A stretch of 64,000 bases of DNA from Gonocerus acuteangulatus (Eukaryota > Arthropoda > Insecta > Hemiptera > Coreidae). The notes below the pieces were generated by a model. It was not told the origin of the DNA. It made no database searches and was given only the letters and a program-made list of their open reading frames with translations. The stretch covers positions 5,912,962 to 5,976,961 of the forward strand of contig OX328126.1 of NCBI GenBank assembly GCA_946811695.1. The letters are read 5' to 3'. The first letter of the stretch is position 1; each line of letters starts with the position of its first letter. Shown piece by piece: positions 31,395-45,044 of this stretch. Made by a program: the position numbers and the translations under genes.

Positions 31395-32180
31395 ATGGCG
31401 GCCAACGCGTTAGCCTTTGTGGAGAAACTTAAGGGCCGTGAGAATTATAACCCATGGAAGTTTCAAGTGCAAGGCACGGAGAAAACCGAAGGAAAGGATC
31501 GTAAGGCATTAGCCAGAATATGCCTACTCGTGGACACCAGCCTTATTCATCACATAGAAAATTGTGAAACATCTAAGGATGCATGGACTACAATTCAATC
31601 ATTATTTGAGGATTCAGGTCTTACAAGGAAAGTAGGATTACTCCGGCAGCTCATCTTAACAAGATTGGACGGTTGCAGTTCAATGGAGGAATACATTAAT
31701 CAAATAATGTCAACTGCCCAACGACTCCGAGCAATTAAGTTCGACATATCGGACGAGTGGGTCGGAACTCTTTTATTAGCTGGATTGCCTGAAGAGTACA
31801 AGCCTATGATAATGGGACTTGAAAGCAGTGGCACCCCAATTACTGGTGATGCAATTAAAATAAAGTTATTACTGGATTTCAAATCCCCTAGTAATTTATG
31901 CATAGATAAATCTGGATCCAGTGCTGAGGCACTCTATAGTAACAAAACTAGGGGTAGAGTAAAACATAGACAATATAACCAGCCCAAAAAGGTTATTAAG
32001 TGCTTCAAGTGTAAGAAACCGGGACATTTAGCCTCTGAGTGCCAAGCAAATTCAAATAAATCGGGGAATGATAATAAGAAATCATTTTTCTCCTGTCTTT
32101 ATACTGACAAAGATAAGTCAAGTGAGTGGTACATTGACTCTTGTGCATCAGTTCATTTGACTCGACATAAATTTAGTTAA
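31395..32180 (+). pseudogene. Copia gag and protease start
   Basis: The frame is open from 31296, but that ATG lies in the primer-binding site. The likely start is the ATG at 31395 (MAANALAFVEKLKG). It contains a UBN2/gag region (WKFQVQ...), the zinc knuckle CFKCKKPGHLASEC, and the beginning of the aspartic protease with WYIDSCAS (normally DSGAS). It is stopped by TAA at 32178-32180 within the protease; the same frame resumes afterwards, so this is a nonsense mutation. Confidence 0.88.
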
Positions 32181-32690
32181 ACAAGGGACATAGACAACCC
32201 AATTCAAATATATACAGCAAATAATGAACTAATTGAGTCTAAACAGGTTAGTGACATTGACCTTAACATCTCTCTCGGACATGATACATTGACTATCATG
32301 GCTCATGATGTTTATTATGCCCCGGATGTTAAAGTCAATTTATTGTCAGTCAGCAAAATTGTGGAGAAGGGCAATAAAGTAATATTTGACAAAAATGGGG
32401 GTAAAGTTTTCGATAGTCATGGAGATTTGATTGCTGTTGCTTCACTTGACAATGGGATTTATAAACTAAACACGGTGACAGCTCAACCACAAAACCATGT
32501 TCATGCTGTTACGAGCCCAAGGGAATTGTGGCATCGGCGCTTAGGCCACCTAAACAGGAAGTCAATGAACCTATTGAAAGGTATGGCCAATGGTGTAGAC
32601 AATTTAGTGACCTGTGATACTAAGTGTGAGATATGTATATCAGGAAAACAAGCTCGTTTACCATTTAAGAAGAGCAAAGAAGCCTCTTGA
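32181..32690 (+). pseudogene. Copia protease end and integrase zinc-binding domain
   Basis: Same frame as gag. Reads MTIMAHDVYYAPDVKVNLLS (protease C-terminal half), then LWHRRLGHLN and CEIC, the HHCC zinc-binding motif of the integrase N-terminus. The frame is lost near 32680 by a one-base deletion within KKSKEAS. Confidence 0.88.
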
Positions 32691-33687
32691 GCTTGTGCAT
32701 ACGGATCTTTGTGGTCCAATGGAAACTGTGTCCATCGGTGGAAACAAATATTTCTTTATTTTGGTGGATGACTATTCCAGATTTACATATATTTATTTTT
32801 TGAAATCCAAAGACCAGGTTCCTGAAGTATTTGAGGAATACTGCAATTTGGTGGAGAATCAAGTCGGTCATAAATTGAAGTGTCTTCGCTCTGACAATGG
32901 TAAGGAGTATATGAATTATGAATTATCCAGTATCCTTAAAGCTAGAGGTATCCGACACCAGACAACAGTCCCTTACACACCTCAACAAAATGGTGTAGCG
33001 GAACGTGCTAACAGGAAAATTGTTGAAAAGGCACGTTGTTTACTTCAAGATTCCGGTCTCCCAAAGACATTTTGGGCAGAAGCTGCATCGACAGCTGTGT
33101 ATTTAAACAACAGAAGTCCATCAAAACCTCTTAGTGACATGACACCTTATGAAGCTTGGTTTGGGAGGAAGCCCAATCTCCATCACCTTAGAGTGTTTGG
33201 CTGTGAAGCGATGACGCATATCCCAAAAGAAAAACGAAGGAAACTTGATCCTGTTTCTCAAAAGCTAATATTTGTGGGATATTGTACCAATTCTAAAGGC
33301 TATAGACTTACGGACCCTACGACCAAAAAGGTAACTATAAGTAGGGATGTTGTATTTCTTGAAGAAAAGATGTTTCGAGAAAAAGGGAATGAACCTGAAT
33401 GTGTCAAGAATGAGGTAGCTATTAATTTGGAATGGAATGAAGACACAAGAATTGTTGAACCAGAAGGAGATGACTGTTTTGGTTTTACTGATGAAGAAAT
33501 AGCTGAATCGGACACACAAGCAACACGCTTTGAAGCAGGGACAGCCCAAGGAACGTCTTCCACAGGGGAAGAAGGTTCACCCAGGATGAAACTGCGTGAT
33601 CGTTCTACACTGAAAAAGCCAGAGAAGTATTCACTCTTGACTGTTGCAGATGAGCCTGCGAACTTCAAGGAAGCAGTCTGTTCATAA
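32680..33687 (+). pseudogene. Copia integrase catalytic core and C-terminus
   Basis: Shifted by one base from the upstream frame. The DDE core is visible: HTDLCGP, LRSDNGKEY and the region PYTPQQNGVAERANR with the catalytic glutamate, then WAEA, NRSP, TPYEAWFGRKPNL and the GYRL/DVVF C-terminal motif. It ends at an in-frame TAA at 33685. The core residues are intact even though the reading frame is broken upstream. Confidence 0.92.
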
Positions 33688-33800
33688 GATGCTGCCAAAT
33701 GGAAGTCAGCGATGGAGGATGAATACGCTAGCTTAATAGAGAACAAGGTTTTTAAATCTATGTACTCAGTGTGGTATGATAAAACTTGATCTAGGGGAAG
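33688..33800 (+). pseudogene. Copia RT remnant and polypurine region
   Basis: Beyond the stop the same frame gives DAAKWKSAMEDEYASLIENK, the start of the Copia RT domain. It is then joined by deletion to a short unrelated tail, with CTAGGGGAAG just before the LTR. Confidence 0.85.
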
Positions 33801-34007
33801 TGTTGGAATGAGATCAAGTTAAAATATCTTATCTCTATGTCCTAACCTATTATGTATCGATATTCAAATGTGTCTGACTGCGCATGCGCTCAGTTGTAGT
33901 TGTTCTGATGCAGCCACGCTGTTCAGTACTATGTGTATGCCTTGTGCTATTATTAAAACTGTGTTATTCATGAACTAGTTTCTTGGTCTCCCAACCTTTA
34001 TCCAACA
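33801..34007 (+). repeat. Copia 3' LTR
   Basis: 207 bp, TGTTGG...CCAACA, the canonical TG...CA ends. The NRF1-type palindrome is kept at 33879-33889. It differs from the 5' LTR by a few substitutions and one 10-bp indel. Confidence 0.95.
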
Positions 34008-34055
34008 ATATATATATCACAACAATATATATATATATATATATCTTTGTCTGCT

Positions 34056-34218
34056 GGGGTCTCCCGTGGTCTAATGGCTAGCGCCTTGGATTCATAAGCG
34101 GGAGATGGTGGGTTCGATTCCCAACCTCCGGCAGGAATTTTATCATCCCACGGCTCGCTGGTGAAATTCCTCGCTACACCCTGGATGTCGGCGCTAATGA
34201 CCTAGATGTAGATGTGCC

Positions 34219-34258
<40 letters not shown>
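34056..34258 (+). mobile_element. SINE family A, full length with 13-bp target duplication
   Basis: GGGTCTCCCGTGGTCTAATG (A box), GGTTCGATTCC (B box), the body and the tail GATGTAGATG-TGCCGT, then 38-39 A residues. The duplication ATCTTTGTCTGCT is at 34043-34055 and 34259-34271. The long pure poly(A) and perfect duplication suggest a recent insertion. Confidence 0.96.
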
Positions 34259-34263
<5 letters not shown>

Positions 34264-34271
34264 TGTCTGCT

Positions 34272-34381
34272 CGCGCTGTAGGTGCCTGAAAAATGTTCCG
34301 ATTTTCATAAAATTTAGTACGAGAATCTTTCGTCTAATTTGAAAGGTCAAGTTCAGTAACCAGCAGAATCCGTCCACCGAT
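34272..34381 (-). mobile_element. Family X fragment
   Basis: TTCCGATTTTCATAAAATTT and TTGAAAGGTCAAGTTCAGTAA, in reverse, match the segment just before the TA tract in the X copies at 23.4 and 23.9 kb. Confidence 0.65.
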
Positions 34382-34383
34382 AT

Positions 34384-34433
<50 letters not shown>

Positions 34434-34925
34434 GTTAACACGATACACGCCAGAGTTTTTGTTTTTTCACCATGAAACTTTGTATACAGCATTCACTTAT
34501 CAAACGATTAAACGAGTTCTTTAACCGGCAAAATCGCCCTATCTGGAGGGTTTTTTGTTATATTTCAGCGAAACTCGGTATTCTTTATGATCATCTAAAG
34601 AGAAAAATACGTTGTAAAAACAAACTGAATCGTTTCATTAGGAGGGGATTTACCTTGGACCCAAATTACTAATTTCCTCATACCGGTCGTAGTTTCTGTT
34701 GTATTGTAACGAAACGCTCTGTATGTCGTGGGAATCTAATAAGAAAGAAGTGTTGTAAAAATGAAGTAAATCGGTCTATCGGAAGGGGGGTTTTACTTTG
34801 AACTATGTTTAAATAGAATTTGCCTGCCAAACGTAGGTTGGCTAAGCTCCCACTAGGAGCGCCTCTGTTTTGAAATTACTTTATATGGGTTGTAGTTCTG
34901 ATTTCTACCACTAGATGTGATGTAT
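34382..34925 (-). mobile_element. Family Y repeat, inverted copy
   Basis: Starts in a TA tract and reads back through GCCAGAGTTTTTGTTTTTTC, TTCAGCGAAACTCGG, and ACTGAATCG/AAGTAAATCGG units, to CTCCCACTAGGAGCGCC, the reverse of the start of the 13.2-kb copy. Two internal units remain. Confidence 0.65.
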
Positions 34926-36560
34926 TTCGCCCCTACGTTATTACTGTATCACTTTTCTTTAATTATTCATCAAGATCAATAGACGAAAATGTGAAGGTTT
35001 GTGAATTTATTAAGTAGTGTAGTGCCACACATAAACAAAACTCTGGAAGGAAATTAATTGCAAAATCGGAAGAGCAGAACTATTAATGTTTTCATTTTAA
35101 TTATCAATATGGGTTATTTTAAGTGAATTATTGCGTGACGAACTTTTTTCATCTTTAGTTTATCCTGTGTATTAAAATATATTGATTTGATTATATATTT
35201 TGATTAAAATAATACATTCTTCTGCATTTCTATGTCAATGCATTTTCATTTGCACATTTTATTCTTTAACTATTAGTCCAGCTGAGAATAAAATGAACAC
35301 CTTTTTTTTTAAAGATTGGTTTTGTGATGGTGTCTCCTGAGTCCATACTGAAAATAACGTTTTTTAACATACTTTTAATTTTATATGGAAGGAATCATAG
35401 GATTTAAAACAAAAAATTGAAACAGAAAACACTTTGTATTTGGTCCCTTAATTACATGAGATCGATTTATCACATAGAGATTTCACTTTTAATTAAACGC
35501 AACAATAATCTTAAATAACTTAAATTATTTTACCAGTGTCACAACTAAGAATTAATAACTACAAAAAAAAAAAAACAGACAAATTAAAATAATCTTTGTA
35601 GTGTAATAATGTAGCAATGAAAATCATAGTTAATATACATTTCAAATAATTCATTTCATTAAAAATGACTGTCCAAGATAAATGAATATCTTTCGAGATA
35701 AAATAAGTATTTTAATTCACAATAAATGGCTTCTATTTTACTCTATAATATATTATAATTACAGAATTGTCAAAGAAAATATAATAAATAATTTATTAAT
35801 AAATAAATAATGTAAATTAATTTATTCATTTGACTTAAATTGAGATCACCTTAAAAATCTATTAATCTAGCAATAGCCTAAATAATATATAAATACGAGC
35901 ATTTACAAATAACTTGAGCATTATTCAAAATAAATAATTTATTGGCAACATAAATTGTATAATAATTAATTTGTTTGAAGTTTATTTACACACAGAAAAT
36001 AATATATACAACACAATAATTTGTCAGACCATTGCATTTTGAGCATTTGCATTCAATTATTAATAATTAAATTATAAATTAATATATCTCCTTTCATTAA
36101 TGAGTCAGTGAGAATTACACTTGCGGAATGACACATTTGCATACGGCCAGTACACATTTGTAAATAGATAATTTCTATTGTTTGCTATGTATTTTCATTT
36201 AACAGGCAATTTTTTTAAATGCTATTTCTGGCTTTACAAATGTCAGAGAACAAAACTAAGAAACGAGTTCATTGTGTTCTAAAATTAAAAAAAGAAAAAA
36301 ACAGCGTTGCAATATTTTTCGCATGATTCCTTCATTGATTAGATTGAAGAGTAAGCCTTATATGGGAACAAAATGTTCTTCAAAAATCGTGATTTTTTCT
36401 TGTGACTAAAAAAAAAGTGTTAAAAATTATTTTGTTTTTGATTTTTTTGTCTTGTTCTTTTAAAGCCTTTCTCAAACAACATTTGATTCTACAACTAATA
36501 ATGCAGAATGTACTTAGTGAAGAGTTTTTCTGTGGTGGACGTGTTTCTTCTTATGAGGTG
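34926..36560. other. AT-rich sequence downstream of the GLIS gene
   Basis: Very AT-rich, with many ATTTATT words. I see no coding exon, RNA gene or recognisable repeat. Part may be 3' UTR of the minus-strand gene if a distal poly(A) site is used. Confidence 0.5.
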
Positions 36561-36562
36561 AA

Positions 36563-36568
36563 TTTATT
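36563..36568 (-). terminator. Candidate polyadenylation signal of the GLIS gene
   Basis: AATAAA on the minus strand (TTTATT on plus), 59 bp past the stop codon. Other AATAAA words exist further on, so the site in use is uncertain. Confidence 0.45.
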
Positions 36569-36626
36569 TGGTGACTTACTTACTTTTAAAAATAAAATTC
36601 ATATCAGCAGCATTCTGAAGACAAAT

Positions 36627-36754
36627 TTATGAAAAAGTTCGAATTATGTCTTCTGCATTTAAAGACGGGAAGTATGATGTGTCCAAATCATTCAAGTCGA
36701 GAAATTCTCTTTCAACATCTGAATCCAGTTGATCTGTCAATGAATCATCACAAT
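36627..36754 (-). CDS. GLIS exon 11: last coding exon
   Basis: 128 nt with acceptor TATTTTAG. Encodes an acidic C-terminus ([20 protein letters not shown]...EDIIRTFS) and TAA at 36629-36627. The acidic, Leu-spaced composition is typical of activation domains, but this is inference. Confidence 0.88.
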
Positions 36755-39700
36755 CTAAAATAAAATAATAAAAAAAAATAATTATCATATTTTTATGATT
36801 GATTTGTAATGAATATACATAAATAATATTGTATTATTTACCAAAGATGTTTTGTTCTTCGTATAAGGAAGAAGAAGATTCTTCGTTATTATATGATTCG
36901 CTTGAACCTGTGGAAAAAAAAATTAACATCAAAGCTGTTTGATTCTTCATTAAGTAAAGAAATTAAATAATATAAATCCTTAGTATTTAATGTGCCAAGA
37001 ATACTTAAAATGACAGGATATGACAAATATTCAATAACGCTTATTATCGGCCGGACTCTGTTCCAACTGGAACGGATACTGGAATATTACACTATTTGGT
37101 CTGTCTGAAGCATTGGCTCCATTACAAGAATTAATATGCCATGGAATAATATGATGGTCAGCAGCCTAATTATAAGGCACCTGATTTTATAATAAGGGGA
37201 TCTGAGTTCAAAGCCCAGTCGGGTAAGCTAATTTTTCTGAAATAAAAGTTTCAAAATGAAATCATTGACAGTGTAAACCATCTTCTGTATTATCCAATGG
37301 TTTTAAGAAATAAAAATCTTTATATAAAGGTCTGGGACGAGGTTAGCTCAGTGGTAGAGTACTCGACTAATATGCTGGAGGACCTGAGTGCAAAACTCGA
37401 GTGGGCACTAAAGATTTTATCTTCTAAGGTCATCGTATGGGGGTTGGCTTCAGTGTCCCCAAGCCCATCCATTGTTTAATTAATTTACATTAATTTAATT
37501 AATATGAAAAGCAAAAATTAAACATTAGTACACTCTAAAAAATGTATTATAGCCCGTTCAGTTAGAAGTAAAAGTCCAAATCCCATATGCCGAAATTCTG
37601 AGGGAGATATTCTCTACGGTTCCACTATTTGAATTACGATTTCAATGAACAAATGCTCCGTCAAATGAACAAAACTCAAAAAAATCTGTTTATGTCTCAT
37701 GTAGGACAAAGGAAGGCTGTGAGAGGTCAGGGAAGGGAGATTAATGTTTATCAATTATAATTGATTATAATTGATAATTGGTTAATAATTATTAACCAAA
37801 GCTAAGGCTAAAAACAATTTAAACTATAACTTCTCTGTTCAAATAGATAGATGGAGGGAAAAGGGTGTGGCCTATATTTCCGGTGCAGAAAATGGTGAAA
37901 ATTCTCTCGGTTATAACCTCATCACTAGGAGGTTTAAAACGATTTTAGCCTTAGCTTTGGCTAAGTATTGATAATTGTTGAACACTATCTCCCTTGTCTG
38001 ACCTCTCAAAGCCTTCCTTAGTCTGAAACGAGACATGATCAGTTGTTAGAGTGTTTCACATATTGTGTTGTTCCTTGAAATGTGAATTTCGAATGGCGGG
38101 ACCATCGAGAACATTTACCTCAAATTTTCCCACGTGGGAAATTTAAGTGTTCCATCTAATTGAACAGTCTATAGAACTTCAAGCAACAGAAATAAAACAC
38201 TTTCTCTGGTTCTTGTCTCCCGCAAACATCAGTCAATTCTATAGTTCTCTTGGAGGGCTGAGGTAAATTGTGATCAATGACTGTAGTGGACTAAGCCAAC
38301 AGAACACCTAAGGCTAGGCAGTGCTGCCTATCCCCTCCCTCCCAACCATGGACTTCTCCGCTCCCAAGCAACCATCAACTATGGTACAGCCCGTTAGTGG
38401 TTACAAGCTACTTAAGTATTCATAACTTTGGTTCTACTAAATCATGAGTTTTCGTTTTAAGCCTATGGTTTTAAGTTGACAATACTTAAAAATACTGACA
38501 AGATTTCAAAGCTCTAACATTAGCCACTCCTGAGCTATAGCAGACAAAATTTTGTGGACATACAGCCAGATGGACTGAATTGTTTTAAGAGTGGGCTTGG
38601 TGTCTCTAATGTATGAAACGGAAAAATATCATGAATCAGGTTGATTCTACCCATTGTATAAACAAAAGATTTATTTCATATAGATGAATTAATCTTATCA
38701 TTAAGTCTAATTTTAATGTTTAATTATTTATATGCATCAAAAATTAATTTTTAATAAATATGAAATAGTGAGTGAATAATTATTCAAAAAGGTAATTTCC
38801 CTGGAAATCAAGTTACAAAAATTAACGTTAGCTCAAAAATTCATCATTATTGTTTAATATCATGTTGAATTGAATTTCCAATTCTAAATTTTCAACATCG
38901 ATGAAAGATCTGCGTTATGTTTAACTCTTATTCTAAAAACTATTGTATAATTATTACCTGAATTAAGTCGTGTCCGAGATTGCAATTCAGCAGCCGAAAC
39001 TATGGGCTCACTTGCAATCTGTAAGACGATGAAATTATCAAATTAGCTTAATGTATTTAAAAAAAATAAATATATATTTATTGTAATGATCCAACTGAAG
39101 TATAATATAAAGCCAGACTTATCATGTTGAAGTCTCTATGGAGCCCAGTGCTACTATGGGACTTTTTTTTTCTTTTTTCTTTTTTTTTATTATTATTTAT
39201 ATATATATTTTTTAAATATCATTAGTGATATAAATTTGTGTTACTAAATTAATTAATTAATTAATTTTAAAACAAATTGCAGTTATATATCAATTTAATT
39301 AACCAGAATTAAAAATAATTTATTTATGAAGTTACTTCTATAAAATATTAAACAATCAACATACCAACTTTTTTGGTTTCAAAGAGATGCCAATGCCAGC
39401 ATGATTTTTTATATGCTTCCTCAGAGAGCTAGGATCTGTGTATCTTTTTTTGCAGCCTTCTATCTGGCAAGCATATGGTTTCTGAAAGATATTTTAAAAT
39501 TAATATATCAACTAATCACTTTTTGTGCTTTAAAAAAATAGCACAAATGCACAAACAAACATTTCTGAATTTAAAGTGTTCAAAGGAAAAATTGATAAAA
39601 ACATAAATAACATAAATTATTGAGTTTAGAATAAATAACATAAAAACTCTGTTTATATGGATTCCTGGGCATTGTGGAATAATTGAAAACTTAAAAGTTG

Positions 39701-40186
39701 ACAAAGCAGCAAAAGAAGCAACAAAAGAAGGACAATTTTGCTCTCAAGTTCCTGTTACCGATGTATTAGCAGCCGTGAAACTACCACTAAAAGATAAATG
39801 GTTCCAAGAATGGAATAGGATGGAGTTAGGGGAAAAGCTCCGTGTAATAAAAGAAGATGTAGATCCATGGAGTAGCAGCATACGCGACAGAAGACGAGAG
39901 GAAGTGATATTGACCAGGCTACGAATAGGACACTCAAGACTGACGCATGGCTATCTTATGGCAAAGGAACCACCAACGATATGTCAGTACTGCGGAGTAC
40001 ATCTAACCTTAAAACATATCCTCACCGAATGCCGGGGCTACATAAAAGAAAGTGAACAATTAGATTTGCCCACTGACCTAAGGGAACTTCTGGGAAATAC
40101 CTCAAATAACTTAACAAAATTATTTGCTTTCCTAGAAAAAACAGAGTTAGTCGGACATATTTAATTTATAGATATTTGTGTGTATG

Positions 40187-40249
<63 letters not shown>

Positions 40250-43200
40250 GTGTGTATGCGTATGTGTATATATGTCTCAATCTCCTCCTATCTATTTTCA
40301 ATCTATATCGATCTTCTCAATCTATCTAGAAATAAATCCATATGAAGAAGAAAATTAATAAAATAACACCATCACCGATGGATATTGAAGAAACCGTGTG
40401 AGGAAATTTAAAATAAGTCATATAATATCTTGTGTTATCTACTCACCGTATCAAAATGCGTCCTTTGATGCTTTGCTCTGTCTGAACTATTGCTGAAAGC
40501 TTTGTTGCACGCTGTATACTGGCATAAGTATGGACGTTCTCCTGTGTGCGAGCGTTGGTGGATTTTTAAGTTTTCAAGCCGAGAGAATGCCTTATAACAA
40601 CCAGGAAACTACAAAAACAAAAAATAAAAGAAATCAGATTCCGATTCATATTTTGTTTATATAAGTCTTGGGGTATTCATATTAGGGATGGTGCGTGAAA
40701 GACAATGACTTATAGTCTTACAAATCTCAGATTAGGTAGCCATATTAGGATTTCATTTATTAAACCACTGCACTAATGTATCTAACCCCTGTAAATGATC
40801 TCCCATCCTCTATCCTATTTTGCAACATCCATATTTATGCCGATGATTCCCAAATCTATCTCTCCTTCGCTCCCTCTGAGCTATTTGAAGCAGCAAGAAA
40901 GATACAGGAAGACTTGTACAGGATCAATGCTTGGGCCAAGACCAACAAATTAGAGATGAACGCTGAGAAGTCCAAAGCGATAGTGATAGGCTCAGCTCCC
41001 CTCTTGAAATCTCTCCCTCCTATTTTCCCTTCCTTCACCATTCACTCCGGTCCTATTCAATATGTCTCCTCTGCCAAGAACCTTGGCCTTGTTTTCGACC
41101 AAACCCTATCCTAGAAAACTCACTTATCCCTAATCACTCGTCGCTCTTTAGCCACTCTTAAACTATTTATCTGATCCAATCACCTCCTCTTTAATTCTAC
41201 CAGTCAGCTTCTAGTATCCTCCCTAGTATTTCCCCACTTTGAATACGGTTGCCTGGTGTATGGGGTGCTCACTGAGGATAGTCTTAAGTGGTTATGCGGC
41301 CCCAGGGATGTCCATTTTTCGCACCGGTAAAATTCCCACTTACTGTTGAAATGGCTATTCCCATCAAATCAAAAATACTTCCTAGGTTCCTTCCTTTACC
41401 AGACCATTTCTTCCAAATCCCCTTCTAATATCTACAACCTCCTTCGGTTTAAATCCTCTGGCCATTCCCATCCTTTTCATAAGAAAATGTGTTTCATTTT
41501 CTCCTTGATATTCAAGCCTTCATCAACCATTAATCAAGAAAAAAGAGAACTATTCCTAACAGGGAGACAAAAAAAATTCACTGAGATTCCCCAAAACTCA
41601 CCTTACACTTGTTTGGCTTCTCTCCTGAGTGAACCCGCATATGAATGAGTAACTTATAGCGTGCATTGAAAGGCCTCGTTGATCTGGGACATAAAGACCA
41701 CTGGCAAGGGAAGTCGTCAGCTCCACGCAGTGGCTCGACATGTGCACCTTCAATATGCGAAACGAGCTCCTTTTGGTTACTGAATAGGTTCCAACAATCC
41801 GCCCAACGACACTCAAGAAGTTCCTCATCTGCCACAAAAAGAAAAAAGGCATAATATGAGAAAGGCAGGGTAGCAAAATATTTCTGTTCATTTTTTTCCT
41901 AAGAGTGTAAAAGCTAAAAAGTAATAATTGAAAGAGCGAATGGAAGAAGGAGTTGTGTACCATTTTTTACATTTTAGTATTTTAGCACATTCTGTAAAAT
42001 TGAAGTTGGATTCATGAATGAATGTCTTCAAATCTTTATCAAGTCTACCTGCTAAATACCAACAGTTTCCTCCTATTAGCGCGGTTCCTCCCTCCCACCA
42101 TACGGAGGAATATTTAAATCTTCCTTCCCTTTGAGATGTCATTTTATGTTTTTCACGAAAGATCAAAATCTACCAATAACTGCTTCTACTCCTTTGCTAA
42201 TGACACTAGGGATATGAATGGAACCACGCTAAGATGACGCAGTTCCTGCAAATCGGACTTTTAAAACTGATATCAATGTATCTAAATATATATAATTGAG
42301 AAAACATAGTTAACCACAAAACCATAAGCATTACTATTTTTTTGTGCAAATTTTACCAAAAAAATAAGTTTTCTGGTGGATGGATTCTGCTGTTTGGATG
42401 GAACTTGACCTTTTAAATCACACAAAGTATTTTTGGGCCAGATTTAATTAAAATCGGTCCATTTTTTAGCCAGTTCCCTTCCTGGAGAGAAGGAGAAACG
42501 CGCTAACAAATTAATAATTGAGTCACCTGTTTATAGCAAGTACAAAAGCACATAACTATTTATGGTTGTTTAATATTGATAGCGGTTAACACACATTAGT
42601 CAGCAATGATGTGAAACATGCCAATCTTGTGTTTAGTTATGCAGCTCCTGTAAGATGGACTTTTATTTTTTTTTTTTTTTTTATTTTTATTTTTTTTTAT
42701 TATTTTTTTTTTTTACGGCGCATCTACATCTAGGTCATTAGCGCCGACATCCAGGGTGTAGCGAGGAATTTTACCAGCAAGCCGTGGGATGATAAAATTC
42801 CTGCCGGAGGTTGGGAATCGAACCCACCATCTCCCGCTTATGAATCCAAGGCGCTAGCCATTAGACCACGGGAGACCCCGACTTTTATTATTATATCAAC
42901 TTCTAGGATATAAGCAGCTGACGGATTGAAAACCGTTTGTTTCCCAAGTGGTGATTCATGTAGATACTAAATACACCCGTTGTTGCTTGACTTTGTTGAT
43001 CTGACAGGAATGAGCACATACAAAGTGGTATAGCTATTGGCATTTTTGTAATATAGAAAGCTGGGATGAAGAGAGGAATGTTTTGTGCTCACTTCTTGTA
43101 ACGTTAAATAAATAAACATTAACTGTATAATAAAATATACCTTTTGTTGAGGAAGTTTCAAATGTGTCTTCTGAATCCATATCTTCATAATAATCTCCAC

Positions 43201-45006
43201 TATCCACCTGTTGAGCGTCTTCTTTTGGATAAATTTCCTAAAATAATAATAATAAGTAATTTAAAAAGGCATAATAATAATAATAATTATTATTATAATA
43301 TGCCTTTATAAATGAATTCCATACGACTCGCACAAAGCCCTTGTATTGAATGTAGCAATCAATTCATTGATTATAAATTATAATTTGTAATCAATAAATT
43401 CCATTTTATTAGTTTTTATTTGGTATGACTTAGCTTTTTGACTGCTACATTCAATACAAGGGCTTTGAAAGAGTCACGTGGAATTCTTTTGGGCAGTGTT
43501 GCACGCCTCACAGGGAGCTGATTTCGTATTTATCTTCATCCATTCACTCATTAGTGAGCTTAGTACTAATAGAGGAGACAAGAATAAGTTATACATCAAG
43601 TACTATCTAGTAGTGAACTAGGGGAGCTATTAGAATAACAAGAAAAGCCCCTAGATAGCACGAATTTTATTTATTAGCCCCCACAAGTGCAGGAGCAGCG
43701 GAAAGGGTTAAAACTTTAAATATCAAAACGAATATATTCGTCAGCCAAAGTGACCCAAGACCACACTGAGATGCCAAGTTGTGTGTGTGAATGTGTTTAC
43801 AGAGTTCATGATTACTCCATTTTTCTATTATATATTTCTGGGGCTGCATTGACCGTCCGTACTTATACTCACAAGAACAACTAGGAGATGACCACATATC
43901 ATTTAACCTTCCTATGTCTCAGTGAATTGCAAAACACCAATAATGGTGTGGGGTGTGCTCACATTACAAACTAAATTATTTAATTTTGAAGCAAGTATTA
44001 GGTTCAAATTATTTTAATACTTAGCATAATTGAAATTATGGATATGGAATAAAGCAAGATTATTTCAGCTTCTTTATTTATGATAGTATAAATGTTTATT
44101 TTATTTATTTGACCTAGCAACCCCAGGTCACATCCCTGACAATCTGAACAGAAGCGAAGCTGTAGCAAGATTCCGCCTGGAAACTAGACATGACTACCTG
44201 CAGGCCCACCTCTATCGCCTTGGCTAAGCAGACTCAGACATTTGCCTTTTATGCTCAACCGGAAGGATGGAGGGAAGTCATCTTCTTATCTGTGCAAAAC
44301 TCATGCACCTCCCTGGCCTCATGTTGCGATACTTGGCGTAGACTTGGCATTAAATGGATCAACTGCCACCGACGGGCGTTTGATAAAATAAAATAAAATC
44401 TTATTTATTTGCGTAAAGTAGAAACAGGTTCATTTCTGGTTTGTTCTGGACTTATAAATTGTGCACAATACGAATATTTTGTTTGTACCTTTTTGTCTAT
44501 TTTCCTTGGGGAATAGTTATACCTCCCATGTTTTTTTGAAATCTTGGAAGAAGGTTACTCATCTATTCTTGCCTCAGAAGTACTAGGTTATGCACACACG
44601 CATGTGTGCACAAACAACGTACACACCAAGCACAAACTCCCACCTACATACACCCTGACATTTAGGTTCCGATGTTAATATGTTGTTTTATAATACCAAG
44701 AACCTATCCTTCCAGGGTTTTCAGCCATCCTGCCTCAGCCCAAAGAGCATGACTCCATTTTGTGGAAGTAAAACAATTATAAGTTGCCAAAATGCCAAAA
44801 AAATTAAAATATTCATCCAAATATGTTGCAATATGATTGAAATAATTTTAATATGTTTTCATGTTTAGGATGATGTGTGGAGTGAGTACACCCCAGCCAC
44901 AATTTTGTTCACATTTGTTACAATACCTAAAGTTGAAGGTTACCATCACATTATTTAAATAAGATGGATATTTTTTAATTCAGATAAATGAACACTTAAA
45001 TAATTT

Positions 45007-45044
<38 letters not shown>

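Larger units (their letters stand above)
31079..34007 (+). mobile_element. Ty1/Copia LTR retrotransposon, RT-deleted
   Basis: Two LTRs of about 210 bp bracket gag, protease, integrase and the first residues of RT. The reverse transcriptase and RNase H are missing: after IENKVF the sequence jumps to a short tail and the polypurine stretch GGGGAAG before the 3' LTR. It was inserted in a TA-rich tract (ATATA on both sides). Nonsense and frameshift changes make it non-autonomous. Confidence 0.95.

Noticed and set aside
33265..33746. Minus-strand frames of 94 and 148 codons over the Copia integrase
   Set aside because: Antisense shadows of the recognised integrase frame.
41598..41963. 121-codon minus-strand frame over GLIS exon 6
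   Set aside because: Out of frame with the conserved zinc fingers; the correct frame is bounded by splice sites at 41828 and 41602.
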